A DNA stretch of 64,000 bases from Melampsora larici-populina 98AG31 (Eukaryota > Basidiomycota > Pucciniomycetes > Pucciniales > Melampsoraceae), in contig NW_006768768.1 of assembly GCF_000204055.1 (NCBI RefSeq), positions 2,339,521 through 2,403,520 of the forward strand, read 5' to 3'. The translations under genes were made by a program, and so were the position numbers. This document shows, one piece after another, positions 12,860 to 24,071 of the stretch (the stretch's first letter is position 1; each line of letters begins with the position of its first letter). The notes under the pieces are model-generated. The model ran no database searches and was not told where the DNA came from. It was given only the letters and a program-made list of their open reading frames with translations.

Positions 12860-14350
12860 AAAAGACTATGCATCACTTCTTGTTTTATGTATTTCAATTC
12901 TCTACGGATCACATTTTGTACGTTGTCAGAACTCTGTGTCTTTCTCTTGTTCATTTCTACATTTGAAATTCCAGTTATACCTCCAATAAGCGCACAATCA
13001 TCGCCTTGTTAAGCGTATGTGCCACTCATGCTTTGTTTTGCGTGCTTTGCGTACTTGCCGGAGGTTTGGTCAACGATGTCTCACTTCCTACATGAAATCG
13101 AAGTGACTAATCACCTTGCCATCCCACCGTGTTTGGTCTTCATCAGCCGCATGAGCTATCTCTCAATGGCGTGTTCCCCACAATACCTCCAGATGACGAC
13201 AAACGTCCATCGGTATTATTTTTTAGCGTAAGCGATCGCAAGATAATAGATATTATGTCAAGGGGATGATCAAGCAGTAGGTGTGCATTTGCAGTGAGCT
13301 CGTCCTTCAAAATCTTTGCACAGACGACGACAACACATGACAAAGATCAACCACATCTTCAAAAAATCGCCATGATTATGATGAAATAATGTTCTACCTA
13401 CATGCTGAAGGGCTTTGGTACTCTCCAAATCCAAAACAAGGCCACACATGAGTTGAGTCCTCTATTAAAATCTTAACTACGACACACTATAGCAATAGGA
13501 CTCCAAAAGGCTTGCGAAAACACGCCATAGAAAGCCTTGATAAGTCAATCAAGGTTAAAGGCTCATTCATATTTTGCCCCGCAACTGATCATAGAATTTG
13601 AGAGCTGCTAAGACCTCAGGACCTGATCCACGCCGGCAATAAATCATTGAAATAGCTAGCTGAGAAGCTACTCCCGAGGTTCAGAGTGATGCCTCATGAG
13701 TAAATTATATTGATAGACTCTGCAATAAGACTACTTTTATCTCTACTTGACCACATTGAATCAATCAAACGTGCTCCGGTTGAGCATGGACTCCTTGATG
13801 ACGATGTCACAGATGATATAGTGGTACAAGAGCCAAGAGTTGGTACCATAAAGGTTGTAGTTAAAAGAAGCAAGCAAGTCAAACAAACCTTATGAATATA
13901 AATCCAGTGAACTTCAAGAAGACACAAACATTCTATGGTCAAGCAATTTATTCAATCAAAATACAATTCTGGACTTTTCAATATACATGAGTTTGAGAAA
14001 TTCTTTCCATCCATTGTAACATTTCATCAATCATCAATTGATGTTTTTGATTATCTACTTCATCTCTTCCCACCAGGCAAATAACATGTTTAGTCTTCAA
14101 TCATCAAGAGAAAAAAACCACATGGGAAATCATGATCATCATGATTGCTTACTTGCAATTCATTGTTTTTGATTGGTCTCCCTACAATCCAAATACTAAC
14201 AGGTACAGGTCTAGATTTAGTTGAGATGTTAGAAGTACAAGTAAGTACTTGAACTTCTCTCTCTGGATTAATTACATGTGTTCCCAAAGAAAAGGCCCCC
14301 TTAAGGGCGTTCTTTGCGACCACTTCTTAATAGATGTAAATTCTACTATT
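12860..14350. other. intergenic stretch, no gene recognised
   Basis: The first 150 bp are the likely 3' UTR of the secreted-protein gene. The rest has only short open frames without motifs on either strand. No transposon ends were recognised. Confidence 0.5.
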
Positions 14351-14528
14351 GGTGGTTTGGGGGTATGCCCCGGCTAGAAAGGAGGGATAACCCCGGGAAT
14401 ATACTACTATTCCGGGATAAAAACCTCCTTGCCGGGTTGAGAGCAAAGAAACTGCTAAGGGCTTCTCTTCCCCTAAACTCACGGGGATTTGAGCCGTGAG
14501 CCTGAGAAGCCCCAACCCTCAAACCACC
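14351..14528. mobile_element. short foldback / MITE-like element
   Basis: The ends are inverted: GGTGGTTTGGGGGT at the left and ACCCTCAAACCACC at the right (one mismatch in 14). Inside are nested dyads, including CCCCGGGAATA facing TATTCCGGG with AAGGAGG facing CCTCCTT, and ACTCACGGGG beside CCGTGAG. GC content is well above the neighbourhood. No clear target-site duplication was found, so it may be a structured repeat rather than a transposon. Confidence 0.45.
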
Positions 14529-15513
14529 GGGGAGCGTAACCGTATCAGTCTTTTTCTGAGACTAACTCGCTCTGAGACTATCCTGAGACAAACAAAAAAG
14601 TAAACCGGATGGTGGCTTTTTGTACACTGTCTGTACAGGCTGGTGGCAACTGGTACATATGTATGAAGACTTGAACAAATTCATCATTAAGACTTCAAAG
14701 AAGCTGTTAACACTTCGATAACCTCATCAAGAATCAAGAACCTTTGTCGAGTCATCCATGTGCACCTTATATCTATACCTTCAGACTCACTCCAATCCCC
14801 CTGAAACATTGTCAAGGGGGTTCTATCGCTACAACCACTTACATATCAAAGTATTGATAATGAAGCAACTTACAAAACAACAAAATGTTATTGGAACAAG
14901 CTACTTTGAATGAAAGTAGCAAGCAAAACCGATACAAGAAAAACAATGCATTGTCATCGGAGCGAGATACTTTGATGTAAGAGGTTTCTATCTGTTGCGT
15001 TGTCTTGATTTCTTCAAAAACGACTCAGTCGCCATCTTTTCAAACTGTCTCTTTGTATGTATAATCTTCACGAAAAGGACTCGATATCACTTCTTTTCAA
15101 CCAACCTAAAATGCTTCCAACTTCTGCTTTTCAAGACATCTCATTTTGCATTTTATCAACTCGATCGTCTTTTGTATGTATTATTTTTGACCAATGAAAT
15201 TGACCAATGGATGTCTAGATGTTCTGTAGTTGGTGGAAGGCTTATAAAGAGAAGGAAGCGCCATGCGAAAAAAAACGCGCCACACAGACCGGGATTGAAC
15301 TATACCTGTATGTCTCACTGCTTCTCTCAGGTAGTCTCAGAGAAAGACTGATACCGCATCTCTCCCAACCACCGTAGAGTTCAACTACCCCAAACTTTAA
15401 AGTAAAAAAGGGACTGATTGAATTTACACTATCCGAAGGTACTAGAAGATCTCTTCTCAAACCAAGCCTCTTTGGACGATCAGTGCATTACAGCACGGTT
15501 CTATTTCTTACAA
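14529..15513. other. 3' flank of the DIRS-like element with hairpins and a Pol III-like B box
   Basis: Two inverted copies of a segment containing TATCAGTCTTT(T/C)TCTGAGACTA occur at about 14540-14565 and 15330-15355; each folds as AGTCT facing AGACT. On the minus strand near 15290, GTTCAATCCC matches the Pol III B-box consensus and is followed by eight Ts, but no complete tRNA cloverleaf can be drawn. These may be part of the non-coding end of the DIRS-like element; its outer boundary was not found. Confidence 0.35.
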
Positions 15514-16629
15514 TCATTTCGACCAAATCAGATCCTTCAACAACTTCTTAGTTTTCAACAATTCTTTCTCAGAATATTTCCGTAGATAGATTTTATATGA
15601 GTTTGAAGCCCAACGGCCACACTTCTTGATCTCTTCTTTATTGGCACCCAGATTCCATCGAAGTGAAGCGCCTCCTATGCGGAATGAGCGCCCATGCAAC
15701 AACTGATCCTTCTTTGAACGACGAGAATTCCAAACATCTCTAAAGTGGGTTATTGTCTCTAGTTTCCCTAAACGTCTCTTCTTTCCTTTGATGCTGATCG
15801 AGAATATTTCATCATTAGGTTTCCTATCTTTGAAATGAAACCACTCTTCCAAGGCCGTGACTGGATCTAACAAAGATTCTTGGCTAAATAGCTTGATGAA
15901 TTGTAATTCACCTGGCCGAGCCGTCTTAGCATTATGGATTGCTATCTCTACACATGACCGATCGTCATTCCACCTTAAGTCATTCCATTTTGGCATCACT
16001 TTCTTGGAGTCGTCGGAAATTAATTCTCATAACCTGGCTGTTCCCCAGAAGCACACTAGTGCTACCGTCAACATCGCTAGTCCTAATTCTCCTTCTTTCG
16101 GTAACTCTTCCAATAAAATTACCAGATCCGAAATTAGTACCGGTGGCCTTTTCGTATCTACCTCGACCAATTCAGCTTCAATCATTTTCGAGGCCTTCAA
16201 CAGAGCTTTTACTGCCCCATCTGTTTGCGATGGATATTCTTCATCATGGTATAAATGCCATGCTTTGATTCCTGCCAAGTATGACTTCAAGGTTGTATGT
16301 TTCACCGACTCGTCATCTACTGCTTTCTCGACATCTTTCTTCGAAGCCCAGACCACGAAAAGTTTCAACACCGTCAGAGAAATCGGGAGAAGATCTACTT
16401 TTTGAATGTTTTTCACAACCGCAAATCGATGCAACTTTACGATCCCTGAATTGTAGCTCTTCAACGTTCCATCGCCCCAAGCTCCTCTCAAATAATGTTG
16501 TTTAATCTTGTCTACATCTGAATTGTCTATTCCCAACGCGTTTTTCTTGAAAGCTCCAAACGGCTTCGTAAGCTTCTTTAAATTTAAATTGTGTACGTCT
16601 TTCACTTGCTGCTTCTTTCTCATGACCAC
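15514..16629 (-). pseudogene. tyrosine recombinase of the DIRS-like element, one in-frame stop
   Basis: This would integrate the circular cDNA of a YR retrotransposon. One reading frame spans 16629 to 15514 (about 371 codons) with a single TGA at 16027-16029, inside the box I region FWGTARL*EL that carries the first catalytic arginine. Downstream are RSFRIGGASLRWNLG, GRWASNSYKIYLRKY with the candidate catalytic tyrosine, and a Lys-rich tail. The usual HxxR histidine is replaced: the sequence reads HGRSFR, with Arg in the His position, or His displaced by two. This may be a family trait or decay. It lies just downstream of the RT/RNase H, as in DIRS and Ngaro elements. Confidence 0.8.
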
Positions 16630-16665
16630 TTTCTACAAATCTAAAAGGACTTGCTGTGGATTTTT

Positions 16666-18650
16666 TCAGAACTCGGCTCCTATTTTCTTTGGATGTGTCT
16701 TCGGCGGGAATACTTGCTTCAGAAGATGTTCTAAATCCCTAGGAACTTCTACTATCACTTCTCTAAACCACAACAGGTCGCCTAAATACCCCCTAGAGAG
16801 AGCATCTGCGACATTTCCTTTCGATGTAACACGTTTCGCTTGGATGTCACAGGCTAAGACTGTAAGTAGCCTTTGAATGGCTTTCCACTCTTCATTTACC
16901 AACTTGTCTTTAGAGCGTCTCTTCCTCACAGTTGATTGTGACGTGGTGTTATCAGTCCAAACCGCAAGTTTTAATCCTATCGCAGGGAATAGAGCATCAG
17001 AAACATTGTTCACATGACTCATGGCTACTGCTTACCTGCTATCCGCTTGACTTTCTGTAGCACCAAGAGCCCCAGTCTAATAGCAACCGTCTCTGCCCAC
17101 GCTATCATGCGCTTGTCTCCTATCAAGCCTAGAGTCTGCCAGCCTTGGGTGAATTTGAAGCAAGCCCAACTTTCTCCGATCAACACTCCTATCCCAAAGG
17201 ATGAAGAAGCATCTCCAACCCATTACACTTCTATGGCTTTCGGAGAAGGAATTATTTGCCGTGAGTTAAAATTTTTAAGGACTCAATACCACTCTTGAAC
17301 ATCAGATTTAACACTATCTGACGTATATCGTAAGGCGGCCTTATTCCTCCAAGATTTCATCCACCTGTAGAAAGAGTTTAGATACGCTTTCATATGCGGC
17401 ACTATGTGCACAGTGTGCACTAGTTTCCCCACTATACTTTCAACTTTGTTGAAAGCCCACTTCGTCGTTGGGTTCATCAAATCTATAATGATTTGCAGTC
17501 TCTCCCGCAACTTTTCTTCAGGTAGCCGTATGGTGTGATTGTGGCCGTTCCAGATAAAACCAACGAATTTCTGTTCTGTTGCAAACTTGTGGTTTTTCAC
17601 CGGGTTCGTCATTACACCTAAAGTATTGCTTATGTTTGTAACATCTTCTAACGAGACTTTCTGTCCTGGTCTTTGAAACATGAGATTGTCGTCTACCCAC
17701 CGGAAGATGACAATCTCTAAAAGACGTTCTATCACTTGTTTCCAAACATGAGCTGGTGCCCCAAAGACTCCACAACTTGCTAGTCTGCCAAACCCAACGG
17801 CTAAATCTACCCAAATACGATTATAGAAGTCCAGGATGCAGAGGAACCGATGTTGACAAGGGTGGATAGGTAATTGTCTATAAGCTTTCCTCCAATCGAA
17901 TATTGCCACATCCCATTCTCCCGGGTTATCTTGGAAGAATCCAGCTACCACATTGAAATCATCCCAGTAAGTCCCGTAATTCAGCTTGTTTACAAATGAA
18001 TTTACTGATGGGTAACCTTCCCCTTCTCTTGGAAAAGAGAGGTCATTTACCATTCTAATCGATCTGTCGCTGTTGACGGCACTTCCCATCGGATTTGTTT
18101 GAAAGAAACCAAATTTCTCATACACTTGTTCATGTGTGAACGGGCCTACGATTCTTCCAGCTTCGAATTCTTTCCTCAAAGTTGCCTCAATCTGAGTCCT
18201 TGCTTCTAATGCCAATTTATGGTTCTCTGGTGTATACCACCTCAACCCCGGAATATCATGTTGTGGTATGCCCAGACAAAAGCCTTCCTCGAACCCATTT
18301 ACAATATAAGGTATGTCACCATCTAACTTGACTTCTTTCATCAAGGCGACCCACTCTTTCACGTTCATTTTACAAGCAACTGGTGTCGGCCAAGGATCAA
18401 GGACTGGAACTATGAAGATCTTTCGCTGACTTAGAGGGATCGGAACTTTCCGACAGCTTCTGTCGTCCTCCTCTAATTCCTCTTCTGAACTAGAATCTTC
18501 CACTTCAACCTCATCATCTACTTGAGTCTTCAAATCGGCAACTCCACTAAGATCTCTCAAATCTTCAGCTGGTAATTGATCTCTCAACTGATCATTTTGC
18601 GGCTCGTCTTCACCTATGGTTCTATAAAGCGCACTAACAATCATAACCAA
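16666..18650 (-). pseudogene. reverse transcriptase-RNase H of the DIRS-like element, broken
   Basis: The first 455 codons (18650-17283) are open: an acidic N-terminus, then RT blocks IFDWRKAYRQLPIH, DLAVGFGRLASCGVFGAPA, and the catalytic FRWVDDNL (a VDD variant usual for YR retroelements). RNase H follows, with VGDASSSFGIGVLIGESW at about 17.2 kb and a segment containing VWTDNTTSQ and DALSRGYLGDL at 17022-16666. Between them a TAA near 17235 and a frame change break the enzyme. Order and orientation (gag, RT, RNase H, recombinase) match one element on the minus strand. Confidence 0.8.
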
Positions 18651-19052
18651 TTTATTTCAGAACAACGTCCTCATCACTGATTACAACTATCAGACTTCTA
18701 AGCACTAACACGATGGAGATTTAGATGCCCATAATAGAAAAAAGAATTTTCCCAAGCCAAATCCAACCCCACCTGACCACCACCAAAATCCGCCCCGAGT
18801 CAAACCCCAAATAACCAATATTTGTCAGCGACAGATCACTACTTCAATCTTTGAAACTAGAGTCAACTCACGCAGGTTGGTTCTCTTCTTGGGTAGGGGC
18901 CTTTGTGGCTTGCTTCGGTCCTTTATAAGTGTAATTTGACCTATATGACGTTGAAGCTACTGGAGCCACTGCTGCAGTCGTGGTCGTGTTGTCTAAACAG
19001 AACCACCATCAGTCTAGAATCTCAACTTCTCAACTCCTTTCCAGAGAAGGGG

Positions 19053-21360
19053 TCACTCACCATTACGATTCGAATAAAATTTATTCTTCTTCACGTAAGG
19101 TTTCTTGTTACCACCCCTCTTTCCTCTGAAAGTCGACACTGATTGAAACTTTTCCTCTGACTGTTTCTCTACAGCTTTTGGTGTCGCAGGTTCTACTTTT
19201 GGTCTTCCTGTTGTGAAGCTGAAACCATACTTCGGACCTCCTACTGCGTATGGGTTGTCCTCAAACTGGAGGTCGCCGGCTCTATCAGCAAAGAACTTAG
19301 CATCTGCCTCGACTTTTGCTTGTAAACCGTTTGGCAACCTGACTTTGTCCTTGTACACTGCTTTGCCGTTCACTTTTGTCTTAATCAATTTCCGGCGACA
19401 AAAGATCACAGTTCTAATTGCTAAATGATAACGCAAACCAACCATCCAACATAGGTACTTCTTTTTCAAATTTGAAACTATCTGTTTGTGTTTCACGATA
19501 TAGTCTGCATAGGTGTCCAATTGATAGATCTCTCTAGCATATTGTTCTTCTCAATCACACATTTCTACAAAGTCACCAAAGGTAATCTGCTTCTCTAAGG
19601 CCTTCTGCAAATATTTCGACTTTTCATGTTTCTCTTTCGTCTTCTCATCATCATCATCATTGTTATACGTATCCAAAAAGGACTTCTTGAAAACAGATAG
19701 TGGAACATAAGCTCTAAGTCTTTTAAATCCCTTGTCCCACTTCCTGGGCAAGTCGGGAAGATCTGCTGAATCAAAATCTAACAAATCATAACCCAGTTCT
19801 GCTTTCTTCACTTTCTCTGACTCGTCTGAGCTAGACTCTTCTTCCAAGGATGATTTCTCTGAATCTGATTCCGATTGATCTGATGGAGGACTTTGAGACT
19901 TTCTCTTCTTAGATTTTCTTTTCTTTTTCTTCTTTTTCTTAGAAGCACCTGAATCGTCAGAGGACAAAGATGAGTCATCACTCGGCATCTCTTTCTTCTT
20001 GGATTTCTTCTTCTTTGGTCGCTTCCTAGATTTCGAAGTATCCGAATCACTCGAAGCAGAATCAATGTCCGAACCATCGCGTTTTGACTTATTGTTTTTC
20101 ACCAGGCCTTCTTCCTCTACATGGCTTTTATGTTCTACCACAGCTTTGGAGCCTGAAATAGCTGCTAACAGATGGCTCGAGTCATCCACAAGATTTCTGG
20201 AGGTTGTTTCTGGATTTGGACCTGGTCAGTCGTAATCCATTGACACCATTGCACCAAACTGGTCGTTGAAACTATTGACCAATCTTCGGGCTGTTGGTCC
20301 ATCCTTAGCATCCAAAGCTTGTGTCAGCGCTTCCAGGATTGCTCGGCTGCCGGTACCTGGAGCACTCGAATCATGATTGAATTGCCTGAAAGCTGGGTCA
20401 AACAAACGAAACAAAAACATTTCCCTTTTGTAAGTTTTTTAACATTCTATCAGAATTATTGTTATTATATAGATTTCCAACAAAAAAGGACGATTCTCCA
20501 TAGATTCTCCGGAACAGATTTCTAAAGAAGAACCGATCAAGGCTTTGCCTCCTCAGCACACATTGCGAGGTAAAGGGTTCTTCTCTTCGGTCCGCTTAGC
20601 TTGCCAACTTTTCCGATTGGTCTTACTGACTAACATCTATCTCCTTTAGAGCGCATCAGCAGCATCTATTTGCGCGTCTACCTGCAATCCTTGTCTCACA
20701 AGACTTCTCTCTCAACCGGCGCTTCTAGCAGCCCAGAGCATGGATAACAAGTAGTGACTTACGGCGCTTCAGCAGCCTGCATCATACTCCACAATTTGTA
20801 TCTCTATTTAAGGCGCCGCAGGCAGCCCAGACACTTCTTTTAAAGGTACATGGAATTATATCACGAGACCAAAAGAACCAAGAAAACAGGAACAAATCGA
20901 AATGAAGGAATGAAAGAAAACAATGCTTTAACACACCCTCTATCGGTACACCTTCTACCAATTTCACAGGGCCTTTCCCCTTCTTCGATTCTTCTAACTG
21001 ACGTCTTTCTGCTTCTCTTCTCAACTCTATCTTCTCTAATTCCATCCTCTTGACTTCGTTTGGCTTGACATCCGCAGTGTCAGATTCCGGATTGTCGAGT
21101 TCCTCGTCATCTTCTACATCAGCTCCACCATCTCTCTGGTCTTCATGAGGTTCATGACAGTTGCTACAAAGATCCTGGAGGCTTCCTTGCTCCTTTGACT
21201 TTGGTCCTCTGGAAAGTGCTCTCTTCTGACGTTCCTCAGCTTGCTCTTTCTCCTTTGCTAACTTGGCTGACTTTTTCTCTTCTTCTTGTTTAGACATTGA
21301 CACCATTTCTTGACGATAAATCTTGTCTTCTATTAACTTTTCCTTAACACTTCTATTCAT
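19053..21360 (-). pseudogene. gag-like protein of the DIRS-like element, two in-frame TGA codons
   Basis: The exon from about 20403 to 19053 is one frame interrupted only by TGA at 20226-20228 and at 19551-19553. It encodes a Lys/Ser/Asp-rich low-complexity tract, then LPDLPRKWDKGFKRLRAYV with PLSVFKKSF, and after the second stop YLCWMVGLRYHLAIRTVIF. The same two blocks occur in the intact gag-like gene at 21779-23960. The N-terminal exon (from ATG 21360, MNRSVKEKLIEDKI) is a charged coiled-coil-like segment with CSNCHEPHEDQ. An intron of about 530 bp joins them, with acceptor CCCAG before CTTTCAGGC at about 20404 and the donor near 20935-20950. Confidence 0.65.
20651..20827 (-). repeat. four small bulged hairpins in the gag intron of the DIRS-like element
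   Basis: On the minus strand four segments share a fold GGC-T-GC-loop-GC-GCC: GGCTGCCTGCGGCGCC, GGCTGCTGAAGCGCC, GGCTGCTAGAAGCGCC and the weaker TGCTGCTGATGCGC. They lie at about 20827-20813, 20779-20764, 20735-20719 and 20666-20651. Loops differ while stem and bulged T are kept. Role unknown; a packaging, splicing or protein-binding signal is possible. Confidence 0.5.
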
Positions 21361-21778
21361 CAAAGAAACTTGTAAAGAATTTGATTTAGCGTTGTCGAAT
21401 AAGAAGAGGGGTATGTCAATGAGAGAAATAAGATCAAGTCTGTGAAAAAAATTCCTAATAAAACGATAAGACTTTTTATGAGGAAATTGAGAGTGTTCCC
21501 AAAGCCTGAGACGGTACACATTAGTCCATTTCAGGAGAAGACGTGTAAGTGGCAGGAGTATGGGGTGTCACGGACACATAACCAGGTGTTACCACATACA
21601 GTGGTCCGTGACAGTTAGATTGTGGTAGAACGAGAGGAAATTTCAAACTTCCGTCTGTACTCGCTCTACCTCACTCTCTCACCCCATCATATTCACTCCT
21701 TACAACTTTTCTCACGATCTCTGCAGACTCTCAAGGGCTTTAAGCTCTTTTAATTTTGCGTTTTTTATTCCATCCTGG
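21361..21778. promoter_or_regulatory. shared head-to-head region between two gag genes, with inverted repeat
   Basis: The 418 bp between the two divergent ATGs must hold both 5' ends. A perfect 10-bp inverted repeat, TGTCACGGAC (21566-21575) and GTCCGTGACA (21604-21613), sits in the middle and could form a hairpin or mark a repeat terminus. A pyrimidine-rich tract (about 21650-21720) precedes the plus-strand gene. Confidence 0.4.
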
Positions 21779-23960
21779 ATGGGATTTAGAGTTGAGAAGT
21801 CTAACAAATCATTCCTACCGCAGTTAAGAGATCATCGCAGAAGGCTAGCAGCTCGTCAACATTCCGAAAGACAAGAGGCCTCAAGGAGGAGAATACAAGA
21901 ACAAGTAGAAGAGAGAAACAGAAGAGCAGCATCTCGAACCCCGAATCTAGCCCTACCTCTTCCTACATTGGCAAATAATCAACGATTGATGAACGATATC
22001 GACGGCGACGAAATTTCGAGCCAAAATTCTACAGAGTCAATTATTCCATCTGAATCTGCTTCGAGAAAGAAGACACTTTCGTCAATTTCTTTCAAGAAAA
22101 TGACGGTTCAAACTCCGGGGGGTTCAGGTTCGAGTTCTAACAACGCTGGGGCTAACCCATCTGGGACAGGCCAGAATGGAGAAAACAGTCAGAGTTTTAG
22201 GTCGGACCTAATTGAGAAAGACTCTTGTAAGTTAAAGATCATACCGTAGTCATCATTCCCACGAATATTTCAAATTCCTTCAGATTCCTCCCTCATCATA
22301 TCATCATCAAAGGTCCTTGCCTACGGGAACAAGTCCAAATAAATCCCGTATTACGTGTGTCGTCTGTCAACTTGTTGACAGGCGGGGAACAGTCCTGAAG
22401 GTCTGAACGTAGGGTCCGCTAGCTCCAAGGTTTTACTCTTGTTTAAGAGCGTATAGCAGGGGGACGGGAAGGAGAAGTTTCCAGCTCCAAGACGAAAGTC
22501 TTGTTTAATGAGCGTAAAGTTGGCTATTTGATTAAGCTCCAAGTGAAATATCTTGTGTAAGAGCGTAGATCCGAGGAAACTTGTTGATTGGGAGATTAGA
22601 TCAAAAAATCTATAATGTTCTCAACAAACATCATTGTCAGATGGTAGTCATAGTTAATCAGATACTGATTTACGTACTGGTTTCTAAAATCATAGATCCA
22701 GGAGGTGTGGGCGCATCAGCGAGATCCCAACCGCCACCCTCAACAATCAATGGTCTGGCAAATCCGGCTCCGCCGACATCTTCGAACAATGGCGTATCTG
22801 GCCAATTAGCTCCACCAGCTTCTTCAGCCACGGTTCCTACCTCCACTCCTACTCCTCAAGTTGTGGAAAAAGCAGCTGCTCCGATACAAGTCCAACCTTC
22901 TACCGCAGAAGCTGAACAGACCCAGGTTCTTTCGAAGAAAGACAAGAAACTGGCCAAAAAGGCGGCTAAGAAAGAGGAGAAGAGAGTAGAGAAGAAGGCT
23001 GCAAAAGAGGCAAAGAAAGCCAAAAAGTTGGGGAAAGAAGAGAAGAAGCTGACGGGTAAAATCGTGACTGAAGCGGAAAAAGGGAAGAAAAAGTCAGTTA
23101 AGAAACTCATTATCAAGTTTGAAAAGAAATTTGGAAGTTTTGATAAGAAAGGAAAAGAAATAGATGAGAAACTGGCGGCTAAGGCTGGGAAAGAAAAAGA
23201 AGGAAAGCTGAGGAAAGAGAAGAAAAGATCCAAAAGGAAAAGAAAGAAATCTTCGTCTTCCTCAAGTTCTTCCTCATCAAGCTCCAGCTCGAGCTCAGAT
23301 TCCGATACGTCATCTTCTTCATCCTCATCCTCGGATTCCTCCGTGTCTTCGGATAGCTCTAGCTCGTCGTCTTCAGACTCAGACTCTTCTTCGTCAAGCT
23401 CCTCGTCATCATCAGGATTGTCTAGCTCTTCCAGCAGTTCCTCAAGCGATGACAACAGATATAATCGGGCAAACCACCTCCCGGATCTCCCGAAGAAGTG
23501 GGCAAAGAGCTTCAGGAAGTTGAATTCTTACGTCCCGTTATCGGTTTTTAGAAGATCTTATATCAAAAGCTTTCGTTCAGCCGATCTAAAGAAAAAGAAA
23601 TCCTCTAATTATCACAACTCATTCAATACAGAGCTAGACAGAGAGAGACAATTTACTCACGGGGAATCCATCCAAGCGTGTAATCTGGAGGCGAGATACG
23701 CCAAAGAGATTTATGGTTTGAAGAAATACCATAAATATATCTTGAAGCACGTGAAGATTGTTGAAAAGATCAAAGAGCGGAACAAGTGTTGGTTAGTAGC
23801 TCTAAGATATCATCTGGCGATAAGACTGGAAATCTTCCGTGATAACTCAAACCGTAAAGGAGGAAAGAAGAAACACGGGAAAAAGAAGTCCTTCCCAAAG
23901 GGTCGGGAAAAACGGGTCGAACATGAGGCGAGGTGGGATACTGAGGCAGCTGGAGAATGA
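21779..23960 (+). CDS. gag-like protein of a second DIRS-like lineage, intact and spliced
   Basis: Model: exons 21779-22226 and 22696-23960 (donor GTAAGT, acceptor CATAG, phase 1), total 570 residues with a TGA stop. The N-terminus is an Arg/Glu-rich helix (about residues 15-60). After the splice comes a Pro/Ser region, a long Lys/Glu/Ala coiled coil (about 255-370), a serine run with Asp (about 375-440), then HLPDLPKKWAKSFRKLN, YVPLSVF, and NKCWLVALRYHLAIRLEIF, ending in a basic tail. The last blocks match the decayed gag on the opposite strand at 19-20.4 kb but are clearly diverged. No RT or recombinase follows before 24072, so it is either a truncated element or a stand-alone gag-derived gene. 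Confidence 0.7.
22422..22573 (+). repeat. three conserved bulged hairpins in the intron of the gag-like gene
   Basis: Copies begin at 22422, 22484 and 22536. Each folds as GCTC-C-AAG, a 6-8 nt variable loop, CTT, then GTTTAA (or GTTTAAT, GTGTAA), then GAGC. Stem bases and the unpaired C are identical in all three while loops differ. A perfect dyad CTGTCAAC-TT-GTTGACAG lies just upstream (about 22364-22381). The function is unknown. Confidence 0.6.
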
Positions 23961-24071
23961 GCAAATGTCTACTGTGGTAGACCAGTCTCGAAAGAGACTT
24001 AAGTTTCTTATCTTTGTATTTTACATAGTAATGTAAACAAAACTACATGTGAGATAACTATATGTTAAACA

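Larger units (their letters stand above)
15514..21360 (-). mobile_element. DIRS-like tyrosine-recombinase retrotransposon, decayed
   Basis: Coding order on the minus strand is gag-like protein, RT-RNase H, then tyrosine recombinase, with no DDE integrase, protease or LTRs recognised. That combination is diagnostic of the DIRS order. The element carries at least four in-frame stops or frame changes, so it is not autonomous now. Termini were not resolved, so coordinates are those of the coding part. It lies head to head with a second gag-like gene at 21779-23960. Confidence 0.75.

Noticed and set aside
15255..15365. tRNA gene on the minus strand
   Set aside because: Only a B-box-like GTTCAATCCC and a T run are present. 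No acceptor stem, anticodon arm or clear A box can be assembled.
22856..23455. 199-codon acidic open frame on the minus strand
   Set aside because: It is the shadow of the Lys- and Ser-rich coding tract of the plus-strand gag-like gene.
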